Shown in pieces: positions 1-7,637 of a stretch of DNA of 28,304 nucleotides. The stretch covers positions 1 to 28,304 of the forward strand of contig PWVU01000028.1 in the NCBI GenBank assembly GCA_003561715.1. The letters are read 5' to 3'. The notes beneath the pieces are model-generated. The model did not search any database. It had not been told where the DNA came from and saw only the letters and a list, made by a program, of their open reading frames with translations. How positions within the stretch are numbered: the stretch's first letter is position 1; every line of letters starts with the position of its first letter. The DNA comes from Candidatus Kaiserbacteria bacterium (GTDB taxonomy: Bacteria; Patescibacteriota; Minisyncoccia; Phycocordibacterales; UBA12088). A program made the translations under genes and the position numbers.

Positions 1-90
1 GAACTTATTAATGAATATAATGCACTTAAACAACAGTTGCCTGCACTCATTAAAGAGAAAAAACAACTAATTCGTACGCATTCGAAATAG
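1..90 (+). CDS. C-terminal end of an unidentified protein (partial)
   Basis: An open frame runs from the first base to a TAG at 88-90 and gives 29 residues ending in IRTHSK. The tail is rich in Lys, Gln, Glu and Leu, as at the end of a helix or coiled coil. The start lies outside the window, so the family cannot be named. It converges with recJ, whose stop is 21 bases away. Confidence 0.6.
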   Translation, partial: ELINEYNALKQQLPALIKEKKQLIRTHSK

Positions 91-111
91 CGATATCAGG
101 TCTTGTAAATA

Positions 112-1824
112 CTATACCACCCTTAACCGCAACTCCCTTCTCCCGCCAAACGAAGATAGTTCGAGGGCGACCGGATAGGTTAAAGGGTCGCCGGCGGAGA
201 GGTTTTCAAGCCCCTCAAACTTCGCTGTAAAGAACGCAATGACTGGGAGCGGATATTCATTGAGGGTTATCTTGCGATGCACATCACCCGCACCGAATGA
301 GGCGACCGAGCGCACGGTCGCGGTAAGCGCAAAGAGCGGTCGTGGATTACCGACCCCAAATGGCGCAAGCTGTGACAATTGCTTGTACACTTCGCTATCA
401 AGGTGGGCGGGCGCGGGTATGACCGTCTGCGCTTTGGGATGCGTGTCTTGCTCGTCCTGATCGACGATCGTCTCATCGTCCAGAGTATCTTCTATTTCTT
501 CGGTGAGCGCACTACAGAGTGAGTGCTCCAATGTCGCCACGTGCTCAAGGGACAGAGAAAACCCGCCCGAGTACGCGTGCCCGCCGTATTCAACGAGTGT
601 GTGCGATGCACGGCGCATGAGCGCGACCACGTTCGCTTTACCGTCCGAGCGACACGAGCCTTTCAGTGCCTGCTTCTCATCGCGTCCCCACAGAAACGCC
701 GGGCGACGATACTCTTCGGCAAGCGAGTTGGCAGCAAGCCCCAACAGCGAGGGCTGCCAGTCGGGATTACCCAGCACAATTACCTCACTAAGCGTCTCGC
801 GTGTGGCGAGCTTTGCCTTCGCCTCTTTGACGATAAGCGCAACATGCGTCTTACGCTTGCGATTGAGTTTTTCCAGATGATCGACCAGCACACCCGCCTC
901 AACAGGGTCATCAGTCGAAAGCAGACGAAATGCATCCTCCGGCGCATCCATGCGACTCGCCGCATTGATGCGCGGCGCGATCGAAAAGCCGATATCGTCT
1001 TCGGTAAGTGTGCGCTGATCGACACGCACTTTGCGCAACAGTTGCTGTATTCCCGGACGACGCGATTTGCGCAGTACCATAAGTCCATATGTGGCAAGTG
1101 CGCGATTCTCGGGCTCGCGCAAGGAGACCATGTCGGCAATGGTCGCCATCCCCACCATATCAAGCAACCATTTCTCCCAGCCCTCTACGATAGTGTGCTC
1201 ACCGCACGCAAGGAGTGCGCGCACCAGCTGAAATGCAACGCCCGCACCACACAGCGCAAGGTTCGGGTAGATTGAATTGGGCATGTTGGGGTTAACGATG
1301 GCGTACGCATGTGGGACCTCACCTTCGGGCAGGTGGTGGTCGGTAATGATGACGTCAATGCCAAGCCCCTCGGCGCGCGCGCAGGCGCGCGCGCCGTTTA
1401 TCCCGCAATCGATAGTTACAATGAGCGTGACTCCATGCGCCGCTAATTCCTCAACCGCACGCACATGAAACCCAAACCCCTCGCGATTGCGGTGCGGGAT
1501 ATAGAACTCAACATTCTCATACCCAATTTTTTTAAAATAGTCGTGCAACACAACTGCTCCAGGTATACCGTCGCAATCGAAATCGCTGTACACCGCGATG
1601 CGCTCACGCTTTTCGATTGCACTAAGTACGCGCGCAGTCGCACGCCCCATGTCGGACAACAGGAACGGATCATTGAGGTCGCGCTCATACTCCGGTTTGA
1701 GAAATGCTTCGGCTTCTTGCGCATCAGTGATACCCCGCTCTTCAAGGAGTTGTGCCAGAAGCGTGCCGTAGTGTTGTTCAAGAGAAGAAACCTCTTGATG
1801 GTCTGCAATCATCTGCGTGGTCAT
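112..1824 (-). CDS. recJ: RecJ-type single-stranded-DNA-specific exonuclease
   Basis: 570 residues, the usual size for bacterial RecJ, a Mn/Mg-dependent 5'-3' exonuclease on single-stranded DNA in recombination and repair. The DHH phosphoesterase domain shows SDFDCDG (80-86), TIDCG (138-141), TDHH with DHH at 162-164, and later NAASRMDAP. The DHHA1 region shows the Gly-rich GGHAYSGGF motif, followed by an OB-like C-terminal part. The ATG lies 4 nt after the stop of the upstream carboxypeptidase gene, so the two are probably co-transcribed. No Shine-Dalgarno is evident. An 11-bp GC-alternating inverted repeat lies inside the coding region at 1372-1395. Identity is secure; only the start is slightly uncertain. 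Confidence 0.96.
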   Translation of the reverse strand: MTTQMIADHQEVSSLEQHYGTLLAQLLEERGITDAQEAEAFLKPEYERDLNDPFLLSDMGRATARVLSAIEKRERIAVYSDFDCDGIPGAVVLHDYFKKIGYENVEFYIPHRNREGFGFHVRAVEELAAHGVTLIVTIDCGINGARACARAEGLGIDVIITDHHLPEGEVPHAYAIVNPNMPNSIYPNLALCGAGVAFQLVRALLACGEHTIVEGWEKWLLDMVGMATIADMVSLREPENRALATYGLMVLRKSRRPGIQQLLRKVRVDQRTLTEDDIGFSIAPRINAASRMDAPEDAFRLLSTDDPVEAGVLVDHLEKLNRKRKTHVALIVKEAKAKLATRETLSEVIVLGNPDWQPSLLGLAANSLAEEYRRPAFLWGRDEKQALKGSCRSDGKANVVALMRRASHTLVEYGGHAYSGGFSLSLEHVATLEHSLCSALTEEIEDTLDDETIVDQDEQDTHPKAQTVIPAPAHLDSEVYKQLSQLAPFGVGNPRPLFALTATVRSVASFGAGDVHRKITLNEYPLPVIAFFTAKFEGLENLSAGDPLTYPVALELSSFGGRRELRLRVV

Positions 1825-1828
1825 ACCA

Positions 1829-3253
1829 TTAGGGGCGCGCTAGCGTGCCGGGTTCACCCGAGCGCTTGAGCCAATCAATAAGCAAGTCGGTATCGCGCTT
1901 CCAATCATTCGATCCCAAGACCGCAATGGCGACCGTACGCACCTCGTCTCCCACCGGCACCGCCGCGATCGAGAGCCCGGTGCGACGCGCCTCATCAGTA
2001 AAACCGAGCTTTCCGCCGATAAAATACGCATCGCCCGCATACCTATTTTGATTGGTCATCACCCACGCTCGACCACGGTCGTCGTAGATGCTCATGGAAG
2101 GCTGTTTACTCACCGCAAGGAGCGCCTCGTGATCGGTGTAAAGATAGCGCGCAAGCCGAATGAGATCGCGCGCGGTCGACCGATTGTATCGCGACAACCC
2201 GGATGGATCGGCGAACGAGGTCGACTCCATCCCGAGTGTACGCGCCTTTGCATTCATAGCGTCGATAAAATGTTCCGTACCCAAAAATGCCGCATACTCA
2301 TTTGAGACACTATTATCCGAGCGCAACATCAAGGGGTACAATAGATCGAATGAGGTGTAGCGTACGCCGCGATAGCGTACAGGAATTTCACGCGCATCAT
2401 CGATCAGCTCTTGCGCAATCACACCGGTCATGAGTTTGGTAATTGAGGCGATCGCACGATTGGCGTCACCGTTTCGCTCAAGCAGTATCTCGCCCGTCTC
2501 AATATCGGCAAGGGCGTACGCAATACTGCCAACAGACGGTAGCGCGCGCTCGCGCAGTTCGATTGATGCAAGCGTTGGCACATTAGCACTATCACCGCCA
2601 TTTACATACACAATCGTCTTCTCATCTGCAAACTGAAAGACGCGCGCCGCGTCCCGTGACGCAAGACGCACCCCACTTCCCACGTACGAAGCGGACACCG
2701 GCGTACCACCGGGCTGATACGGCCATCCGTGGATCATCAGATGCTCCGAAAAGCGCACCGCATACGGGAAATGCACTCCCGCAATCGAGGAGTACTGATC
2801 GGTGGTGCGATCCACAACCGGATAGACCGCGTGACGCAGATACCCTCCGGCACCCGCACGCGGAATACTGAGTATGGGATACGTTGCACTCGTTGCGCCG
2901 TCAACGATCAGATACAAGTTCATGGTCGTTCGATCGATATATATGACTTTTTCGTACTCCGCAATAACCGAGGTCAACGAATACTCGCGTGCGCGTGGCG
3001 CAGGAACACCTGAGGCATACGCCGCCCGCACATATGTTGGACGTGTCTCTTCTGTAGCTTCGCGGACCGAAGCCAAGTGCGCATGCGCACGTTCATCGAC
3101 CACACTCGCCGCAAACCACTGCATTGCAAGCGTACTGGTGCCGAAATGCGCCGCGGCAAAAAGCAGTAACAGCACCATCACGAACTTCACCCCGAATACC
3201 AAGGCATCGGTATCGGGTCGTTCATCTGCACGGGGTTCATGGCGCGCAAACAT
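1829..3253 (-). CDS. Membrane-anchored D-Ala-D-Ala carboxypeptidase-like protein (S11) with a degenerate L,D-transpeptidase domain
   Basis: 474 residues from the ATG at 3253. An uninterrupted frame extends to 3547 but overlaps the opposite-strand gene and lies upstream of a good -10, so it was not used. Order: short cytoplasmic tail; membrane anchor about 20-37; YkuD-like domain about 98-218; S11 penicillin-binding domain about 240-455. The S11 part keeps SITK (270-273) and SDN (312-314), but the third motif reads KLG (415-417) rather than KTG. The YkuD part has IHG (174-176), yet where SHGC-x-R-L is expected it reads VGSGVRL (191-197), so the catalytic Cys is absent. It probably trims or binds peptidoglycan stem peptides outside the membrane. 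It lies upstream of recJ with a 4-nt gap. Confidence 0.85.
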   Translation of the reverse strand: MFARHEPRADERPDTDALVFGVKFVMVLLLLFAAAHFGTSTLAMQWFAASVVDERAHAHLASVREATEETRPTYVRAAYASGVPAPRAREYSLTSVIAEYEKVIYIDRTTMNLYLIVDGATSATYPILSIPRAGAGGYLRHAVYPVVDRTTDQYSSIAGVHFPYAVRFSEHLMIHGWPYQPGGTPVSASYVGSGVRLASRDAARVFQFADEKTIVYVNGGDSANVPTLASIELRERALPSVGSIAYALADIETGEILLERNGDANRAIASITKLMTGVIAQELIDDAREIPVRYRGVRYTSFDLLYPLMLRSDNSVSNEYAAFLGTEHFIDAMNAKARTLGMESTSFADPSGLSRYNRSTARDLIRLARYLYTDHEALLAVSKQPSMSIYDDRGRAWVMTNQNRYAGDAYFIGGKLGFTDEARRTGLSIAAVPVGDEVRTVAIAVLGSNDWKRDTDLLIDWLKRSGEPGTLARP

Positions 3254-3266
3254 GCGTATCAGTATA
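3254..3266 (-). promoter_or_regulatory. Extended -10 promoter for the carboxypeptidase-recJ pair
   Basis: On the minus strand TATACT occupies 3266-3261, preceded by TGG, which makes an extended -10. Only 7 nt separate it from the ATG at 3253, so the transcript would begin at or next to the start codon (leaderless). No Shine-Dalgarno is present. The start site is inferred. Confidence 0.55.
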
Positions 3267-3323
3267 CCAAATATTCCACACCCAGGCGCATCATTTCTAC
3301 AGATTATGCGGTAATATACGTAT

Positions 3324-3590
3324 ATGATCGAAAAGCAGTATCCGGATGACCCCTTCAGTCCATCTCGCAGATCAAGACAATCAACAATGGTGAGTCTGGT
3401 GCTGAAGACCGGACTCGTAGAAACGTCCGAACAGGCGCACAAAGTATTACTGGCAATTGCATTGGTGTTCAGCGTTATAACGATATATGTCCTGTACGGC
3501 ACCTTTCGCCAGGGCGATCTTGTTCCTCCTCCGCCCGAAGACGACATGGAGATGTGGGAGTCAGAATGGGAGCATGAGTACGAAGGATAA
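3324..3590 (+). CDS. Small single-pass membrane protein, unknown function
   Basis: 88 residues. A polar, Arg-rich N-terminus (about 1-38) is followed by one hydrophobic segment (about 41-60, LLAIALVFSVITIYVLYG), then PPPPEDD and an acidic, Trp/Glu-rich tail. The N-in/C-out layout is inferred from charge. No known family is recognised. It is divergent from the carboxypeptidase gene across 70 nt; a TAATAT hexamer at 3312-3317 sits 6 nt before ATG. The pseudopilin gene follows 44 nt downstream. Composition is coding-like, but the gene could be lineage-specific. Confidence 0.6.
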   Translation: MIEKQYPDDPFSPSRRSRQSTMVSLVLKTGLVETSEQAHKVLLAIALVFSVITIYVLYGTFRQGDLVPPPPEDDMEMWESEWEHEYEG

Positions 3591-3595
3591 GCAGA

Positions 3596-3604
3596 TGTTA
3601 TACT
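3596..3604 (+). promoter_or_regulatory. Extended -10 promoter upstream of the pseudopilin gene
   Basis: TGT followed by TATACT (3599-3604) gives an extended -10 about 30 nt before the pseudopilin ATG. It could let that gene be transcribed separately from the small membrane protein gene. Confidence 0.4.
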
Positions 3605-3634
3605 TCAGCAATAGACCCCGACGATGTTAGCACC

Positions 3635-4240
3635 ATGTTATTTCCACACCACACCCCACAGCCCGCGCGCGGCTTCACCCTCATAGAACTCTTGGTGGTA
3701 ATTTCGATACTGGGAATTCTGTCGTCAATCGTGCTTGCGAGTATTGTCGGCGCACGAGAAAGCGCAAAAGTTGTGCAGGCAGGGTTGACCCAGCATGCAC
3801 TTTCTACCGCAGTTGAACTGTACTATCTCGATATAGGCTTTTATCCTCCCGATCTGCCCCGTGGATGGGATCCGGGATTTATGCATCCGCTCCCTTACAA
3901 TCCCGACACCGATACTCACGCAGCCGTTGACTCAGTTGCGTGCGACCACTGCGGCGGACCGGGATGGGAAGCAATTGTCCAAGCTAGGTGGCGAGGTCCA
4001 TACATGGAAAGCTGGCCGCAGTATACCCCATGGGGTGGAAAATATGATTACAATTATTGGCCAGCCGGAGCAACGCGAGGTCCCTGCACCGTGCCGCCCG
4101 GTATTTACGTTGGCGTACAGGGTGACTACACGAATGACAACACGATCCCTATTACCGCAGAAGAAAAAATGATCTTGCGCGGATTTGATGCCGAAGCATG
4201 TCTCAATGGTGAATCACAAATGCTCCTGCATTCACTCTAA
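3635..4240 (+). CDS. Type IV pilin / type II secretion-like pseudopilin
   Basis: 201 residues. The N-terminus has the class III prepilin signal: a short leader ending in ARG, then FTLIELLVVISILGIL with the conserved Glu5 of the mature chain, so a prepilin peptidase should cut after Gly. The hydrophobic helix continues through IVLASIVGARESAKV. The globular part is rich in Pro, Trp, Tyr and Gly, with Cys pairs (CDHC, and Cys near positions 152 and 194) that may form disulfides. GspG-like proteins share the YYLDIGFYPP region. It is unlinked to the pilus cluster at 13-20 kb and on the other strand, so it may be a major or alternative pilin subunit. Confidence 0.85.
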   Translation: MLFPHHTPQPARGFTLIELLVVISILGILSSIVLASIVGARESAKVVQAGLTQHALSTAVELYYLDIGFYPPDLPRGWDPGFMHPLPYNPDTDTHAAVDSVACDHCGGPGWEAIVQARWRGPYMESWPQYTPWGGKYDYNYWPAGATRGPCTVPPGIYVGVQGDYTNDNTIPITAEEKMILRGFDAEACLNGESQMLLHSL

Positions 4241-4294
4241 ATAAGCATGTGCCTTTTGTGTGATACCATACACACATTATCCGTACACGAGCTA

Positions 4295-4717
4295 ATGACA
4301 ACTATGACCGACACTCTTTTTGAAAAGATCATCCGAGGTGACATTCCTTGCCACAAGGTGTACGAGGATGATGAGACATTCGCGTTTCTTGATATCAAAC
4401 CAATCAATCCCGGGCACACGCTCGTGATACCCAAGACCGCCTATCCCGATCTGTTCGCCCTGCCACAAGAGACTTTTCTTGCCATGATGCGCGCCGTGCA
4501 TTATCTTGTCCCCCGCATTAAAGACGCGGTCGGAGCGGATGGCATCAATATCGGTATGAACAACGGCACAGCCGCCGGACAAGAAGTATTCCATGCGCAC
4601 GTACACATCATCCCCCGCTTTGAGGGTGATGGACACAAGCATTGGCCGGGACAACCGTATGATGAGGGTGAGGCGGAGGAGGTACTGCGGAAGATCGAGC
4701 ATACACTATTGGCATAA
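4295..4717 (+). CDS. HIT family (histidine triad) nucleotide-binding hydrolase
   Basis: 140 residues from ATG 4295; a family-like start MTDTLFEKIIRG also exists at 4304, and the frame is open back to 4247. The triad is HAHVHIIPR near residues 97-105 (HxHxH). The N-terminal DTLFEKIIRGDIP-x5-YEDD and LDIKPINPGHTLVIPK blocks are typical of HINT/Fhit-like proteins that hydrolyse nucleoside phosphoramidates or dinucleoside polyphosphates in the cytoplasm. It converges with the NAD-kinase-like gene; the hairpin between them ends that gene rather than this one. Confidence 0.92.
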   Translation: MTTMTDTLFEKIIRGDIPCHKVYEDDETFAFLDIKPINPGHTLVIPKTAYPDLFALPQETFLAMMRAVHYLVPRIKDAVGADGINIGMNNGTAAGQEVFHAHVHIIPRFEGDGHKHWPGQPYDEGEAEEVLRKIEHTLLA

Positions 4718-4739
4718 ATTTTTTGTTTCTCTTTACTAC

Positions 4740-4769
4740 AAAAAAGCAGGGGACGTGCGTGTCCCCTGC
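4740..4769 (-). terminator. Intrinsic terminator of the SPFH/NAD-kinase-like operon
   Basis: Arms GCAGGGGAC (4746-4754) and GTCCCCTGC (4761-4769) enclose a 6-nt loop. Read on the minus strand the hairpin is followed by six T. A second 7-bp hairpin (CAGCGGA/TCCGCTG, 4779-4795) overlaps the stop codon just upstream. Confidence 0.85.
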
Positions 4770-4777
4770 GTTGAATC

Positions 4778-5692
4778 TCAGCGGACAATCCGCTGAACGT
4801 ATCGGTCTCCCACGGAAACCGTGACCTTGCTCCCGGCATTCCACTCGGCTGCCTTTTCGACGACACCATCGGAGAAGACAACTCCTCCCTCCGGCATCGC
4901 CGAGCTGACGACGAGCGGCTGACCTGGAATAACGCGACCGGTCACGATACTCGTGCCTGTGTTTGGCGAAGGGAAGGGTTCCCGTACCACAAACACAAGC
5001 TCGTTGCTTGTTGCATCCGGCAACACCGATAGCTTGTTGGCCATCCCCTCACGGGTAAGACCAGAAACCATCGTTGCGACCGAACGCATCCAACCGGTTG
5101 AGCCGACTCCCGTCGAAACGATGATACCGCTCGACGATTGGGGCTCCTTCTGGTGGCCAAACGAGATCTCGTACCGAGCAGACACGTGGTCTTTGCGCCC
5201 GATAAAGATATCGTTGATTCCCCAGATCACGCGGTCATCATCAATGGACGCCTTCGCGAATGGAAGACGCTCGCACTGATGTTTCCCGTCCTGTACCTTC
5301 GCGATCATGTCTCCCACCGCTTGAGGCGGAAAGAGCATGAGCACTCCGGCAATATTCTTGGGATCAGGATTGACCGTGAGAATCGGTTGGTTGCCGACGT
5401 ACTTCGCAAGGTTTGCGAACAGTCCATCCGGACCGCAGACCACAATAAGGTCTTTGTCCCGAAACAGAAAGTTCGGTAAGTCCTCACGAGTGACAGACGT
5501 GACAGGCAGGTCGTTCGGGATCTGACGTCGTACTTGGGCGAGGGTCGCCCTGTAGACGGCGTCCTCCTCCTTGTACGACTCGATCGACTGTCCCCTCGAC
5601 TCGAGAACGAATTGTGCAGTACCTTCTGTAAGGTGTTGCCGCACAAGTTCCTCGAGCCGAGAGGGTTTGGTCACGATGACGATTCGGTCCAT
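4778..5692 (-). CDS. NAD(+) kinase-like protein (ATP-NAD kinase fold)
   Basis: 304 residues from ATG 5692, chosen because GAGGT lies just upstream; longer starts run into the SPFH gene. The phosphate-binding motif is present as CGPDG (86-90) where NAD kinases normally have GGDG, followed by NPDPKNIAG at the usual nucleotide-contact loop. GINDIFIGR (158-166) matches the family's NE-containing strand but has Asn-Asp. SGIIVSTGVGSTGW (188-201) matches the conserved TPTGSTAY region. NAD kinases phosphorylate NAD to NADP; the altered motifs leave substrate and activity open. It follows the SPFH gene by 7 nt and ends at a terminator. The favoured codons (GAG, CTC, GTC, ACC) differ from neighbouring operons, suggesting transfer. 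Confidence 0.75.
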   Translation of the reverse strand: MDRIVIVTKPSRLEELVRQHLTEGTAQFVLESRGQSIESYKEEDAVYRATLAQVRRQIPNDLPVTSVTREDLPNFLFRDKDLIVVCGPDGLFANLAKYVGNQPILTVNPDPKNIAGVLMLFPPQAVGDMIAKVQDGKHQCERLPFAKASIDDDRVIWGINDIFIGRKDHVSARYEISFGHQKEPQSSSGIIVSTGVGSTGWMRSVATMVSGLTREGMANKLSVLPDATSNELVFVVREPFPSPNTGTSIVTGRVIPGQPLVVSSAMPEGGVVFSDGVVEKAAEWNAGSKVTVSVGDRYVQRIVR

Positions 5693-5699
5693 AGCGACC

Positions 5700-6554
5700 T
5701 CACTTCTGACCGACGGCGGCCAGGAACTCCGAGGTGATCGCCATGCTTCCGAGCCGGCCCGACTTCGCCGCGTCCATGATGGCCGCGCCGAGCAGCTTGC
5801 CGGATTCGACATCCTCCAGTGGCGCAAGACGAATCTTGGTCGCCTCGGCGTCGGTCTCGGCCTCCTTCTTCTTGTTCTTGGCCTGCTCCTCGAGCAGTTT
5901 CCCCTGCTTCTTCTCGAGTTCGAGTTTGGTGTCGGCTTCGTACTGTTTGACGGTGCGCTCGTTCTCGGAGGCCTTCATGCGCCGCCCATGCAGAGCCTTG
6001 TCGGCTTCAGTGAGCATCGTCTGCCGTTCCTGTGCCCCGATCGCCTCCTCGACTTCCTCGTCGGCAGGTTCGATCTTTGGGATCGAACAGGAATCGACAG
6101 TGATGCCGTCCTGAGCGAAGGCGTCGCGACCGAGCGCCTCGGTGACAGCGTCCTCGACTTCCTTCTGCGACCGCGTCGCATCCTCGACGCTCAGCTCCTT
6201 CACCTTGTTGAGCACCGCACGCAGGACACGCTCGATGACCTTGGCGTTGAGGACCTGAACCCAGTTGCCGAGATAGCCGCCGTTTCTGGTCTCGACCGTG
6301 AAGTCGAAACGCGAGATGGCCGTCTGCGGCACGAGGGTAACGGTGAGGTTGCCCTTCACCACGACGTTCTGCATGTTCTTGGTCTGGGCATCGATCGCGA
6401 AGTTGAGGATCTGGGGCGTCGTTGGCACCACGGCCACCGTGGTCTGCGGGCCGATGAAACCACTGTAGGCGAGACCCTTGTCGGCGACATGGCCGTTCTT
6501 CAGATAGAAGACGTGGCCTGTAGCGCCAGCGCTACGGAAGAGGGTGAACCACAT
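5700..6554 (-). CDS. SPFH/Band 7 domain protein (stomatin/flotillin-like), soluble
   Basis: 284 residues. Residues about 1-175 resemble an SPFH/Band 7 domain: beta-rich start, VKGNLTVTLVPQ (67-77), then a helical part with VIERVLRAVL and GITVDSCSIPKIEP (150-163). Residues about 175-245 form a charged helix rich in Glu, Lys and Ala (KKKEAETDAEATK), a likely coiled coil. Family members usually oligomerise on membranes as scaffolds, but no N-terminal membrane segment is seen here. AAGGAC lies a few bases before ATG. It is first in an operon with the NAD-kinase-like gene, behind a consensus promoter and leader ORF. Codon use is more GC-rich than in its neighbours. Confidence 0.8.
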   Translation of the reverse strand: MWFTLFRSAGATGHVFYLKNGHVADKGLAYSGFIGPQTTVAVVPTTPQILNFAIDAQTKNMQNVVVKGNLTVTLVPQTAISRFDFTVETRNGGYLGNWVQVLNAKVIERVLRAVLNKVKELSVEDATRSQKEVEDAVTEALGRDAFAQDGITVDSCSIPKIEPADEEVEEAIGAQERQTMLTEADKALHGRRMKASENERTVKQYEADTKLELEKKQGKLLEEQAKNKKKEAETDAEATKIRLAPLEDVESGKLLGAAIMDAAKSGRLGSMAITSEFLAAVGQK

Positions 6555-6592
6555 GACCTTGTCCTTTCCATGGGAGTTTTCAATGAACTCGT

Positions 6593-6615
6593 GTAAGTGT
6601 ATTCTTTACACTTAC
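6593..6615. promoter_or_regulatory. 9-bp inverted repeat containing GTGTA-N5-TACAC
   Basis: GTAAGTGTA (6593-6601) and TACACTTAC (6607-6615) are perfect inverted arms around 5 nt. The core GTGTA-N5-TACAC (6597-6611) recurs at 7638-7652 upstream of the NrtR-like regulator. It lies between promoter and SPFH start and begins one base after the leader ORF stop. It could be an operator, an mRNA hairpin, or both. Confidence 0.6.
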
Positions 6616-6639
6616 TTACGGCCGAAAGAAGAGCGGCAT
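6616..6639 (-). CDS. Seven-residue leader ORF (MPLFFRP)
   Basis: On the minus strand a perfect AGGAGG (6651-6646) sits 6 nt before ATG 6639, followed by CCG CTC TTC TTT CGG CCG TAA. The stop abuts the inverted repeat at 6593-6615, and the SPFH gene starts 61 nt further on with a weaker ribosome site. The best Shine-Dalgarno of the locus thus serves a 7-codon ORF, as in translational attenuators, where ribosome position controls a downstream hairpin. Translation is inferred. Confidence 0.45.
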   Translation of the reverse strand: MPLFFRP

Positions 6640-6669
6640 GTGCCACCTCCTGCAACCGTTCTGTATCAG

Positions 6670-6697
6670 AGCATAGCAAGTATAGTGTTAGTGTCAA
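6670..6697 (-). promoter_or_regulatory. Consensus promoter of the SPFH/NAD-kinase-like operon
   Basis: TTGACA (6697-6692) and TATGCT (6675-6670) are separated by 16 nt. A second TTGACA lies about 45 nt upstream. The start site would be near 6663, giving a leader of about 110 nt. This differs from the -10-next-to-ATG layout of other genes here. Confidence 0.65.
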
Positions 6698-6963
6698 TAT
6701 TACAATATCAGTATGCAATACGATCAATGTAAATGTCAAATATACACGAAGTCACGTTTGGAAGTCTTTGGGGTCAAGTCAGTCAGTTTTGAGTAGCACA
6801 AAAACAGAAAGAGGATTCTTGTGAGCATGAATGTAGCGAAAACAGTTCCTCCAATCTACTGCCACCCTCAACTCCCCCGGCGCGTGTAGCGCCAGTTTTT
6901 CTTATACACACGAAAATACCCCATTTTATTGTCCGTTCACGCGCCTCTCGTATCAGCTGATAT
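6698..6963. other. Intergenic region between the SPFH promoter and the NUDIX gene
   Basis: No convincing gene. It holds a plus-strand terminator-like hairpin (6879-6900, listed separately) and a 12-bp perfect palindrome TATCAGCTGATA (6951-6962) just 3' of the NUDIX stop. Confidence 0.5.
6879..6900 (+). terminator. Orphan terminator-like hairpin
   Basis: GGCGC, a 5-nt loop and GCGCC (6879-6893) are followed by AG and five T on the plus strand. No plus-strand gene ends nearby, so it may terminate a small RNA or be fortuitous. Confidence 0.35.
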
Positions 6964-7635
6964 TTACGCAATCAACGGAAGCTCCTGCAATTTCGTTGTG
7001 GTAAACGTGTAGAGCGCCGCGGGGCGATTTCTAACTCCTTCTTGCATGCGACCCGTATCTTTTAGAATCTCGAGTGCGAGTATCTTCTTACGGAAATTGC
7101 GTTTGTCGAGCTCGTGCCCGAGAATCATTTCATACAGCGACTGCAACTCAGTGAGTGTGAAGTGGCGCGGGAGAAGAAACTGCGCAATAGTAGAATGGGT
7201 GATGTTGCCACGCAAACGCGCAAGCGCAGCACGATGGATCTCGTCGTGGTCGTATGCCAGGTCATGGAGTTTTTGTATCGGTACAAAATGCGCATGAGGG
7301 TGGGCATATGCCGCCGCCGTATCGGGGCGGACCAGTCCCAGATGAGCGACTGAAACGACTCGATTGCGCTTATCTCGATCGACCTCACTGAATGTGTAGA
7401 GTTGCTCGAGGTACACATCTTTGAGGTTGCCCTTTTCCTGAAGCACTCGTTGTGCCGCTTCTAGCGCATTCTCTTTTGCATCGACCATGCCACCTAAAAA
7501 ACCTTCTACGTTGACATAATGCGGTGGGCGGTTGACCGGTGCGATCAGCCCGTGCAGTTTTCCGTTGATTAATCCATACACGGGCACATCGACCGCAAGC
7601 GCGGCAAACCGAAATTTTTCGGGAGCAATCTTCAT
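6964..7635 (-). CDS. NrtR-like regulator: NUDIX domain with degenerate catalytic box plus winged helix
   Basis: 223 residues. The NUDIX fold covers about 8-145. The Nudix box starts as G49-x5-E55-x7-R63 but continues V64-L-Q-E67-K68-G-N70, so two of the metal-binding Glu of REUXEE and the final Gly are replaced; hydrolysis is unlikely. The C-terminal third (about 150-223, FLLPRHFTLTELQSLYEMI, then KRNFRKKILAL) resembles the winged helix of NrtR proteins, which bind ADP-ribose-type ligands and control NAD metabolism genes. ATG 7635 lies 8 nt after a TATAGT -10 overlapping a perfect 15-bp palindrome, suggesting autoregulation. The same palindrome core precedes the SPFH/NAD-kinase-like operon. 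Confidence 0.75.
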   Translation of the reverse strand: MKIAPEKFRFAALAVDVPVYGLINGKLHGLIAPVNRPPHYVNVEGFLGGMVDAKENALEAAQRVLQEKGNLKDVYLEQLYTFSEVDRDKRNRVVSVAHLGLVRPDTAAAYAHPHAHFVPIQKLHDLAYDHDEIHRAALARLRGNITHSTIAQFLLPRHFTLTELQSLYEMILGHELDKRNFRKKILALEILKDTGRMQEGVRNRPAALYTFTTTKLQELPLIA

Positions 7636-7637
7636 AC

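Noticed and set aside
3254..3547. N-terminal extension of the carboxypeptidase gene to 3547
   Set aside because: It would cross a good promoter and overlap the opposite-strand small membrane protein gene; the added residues do not look like a domain.
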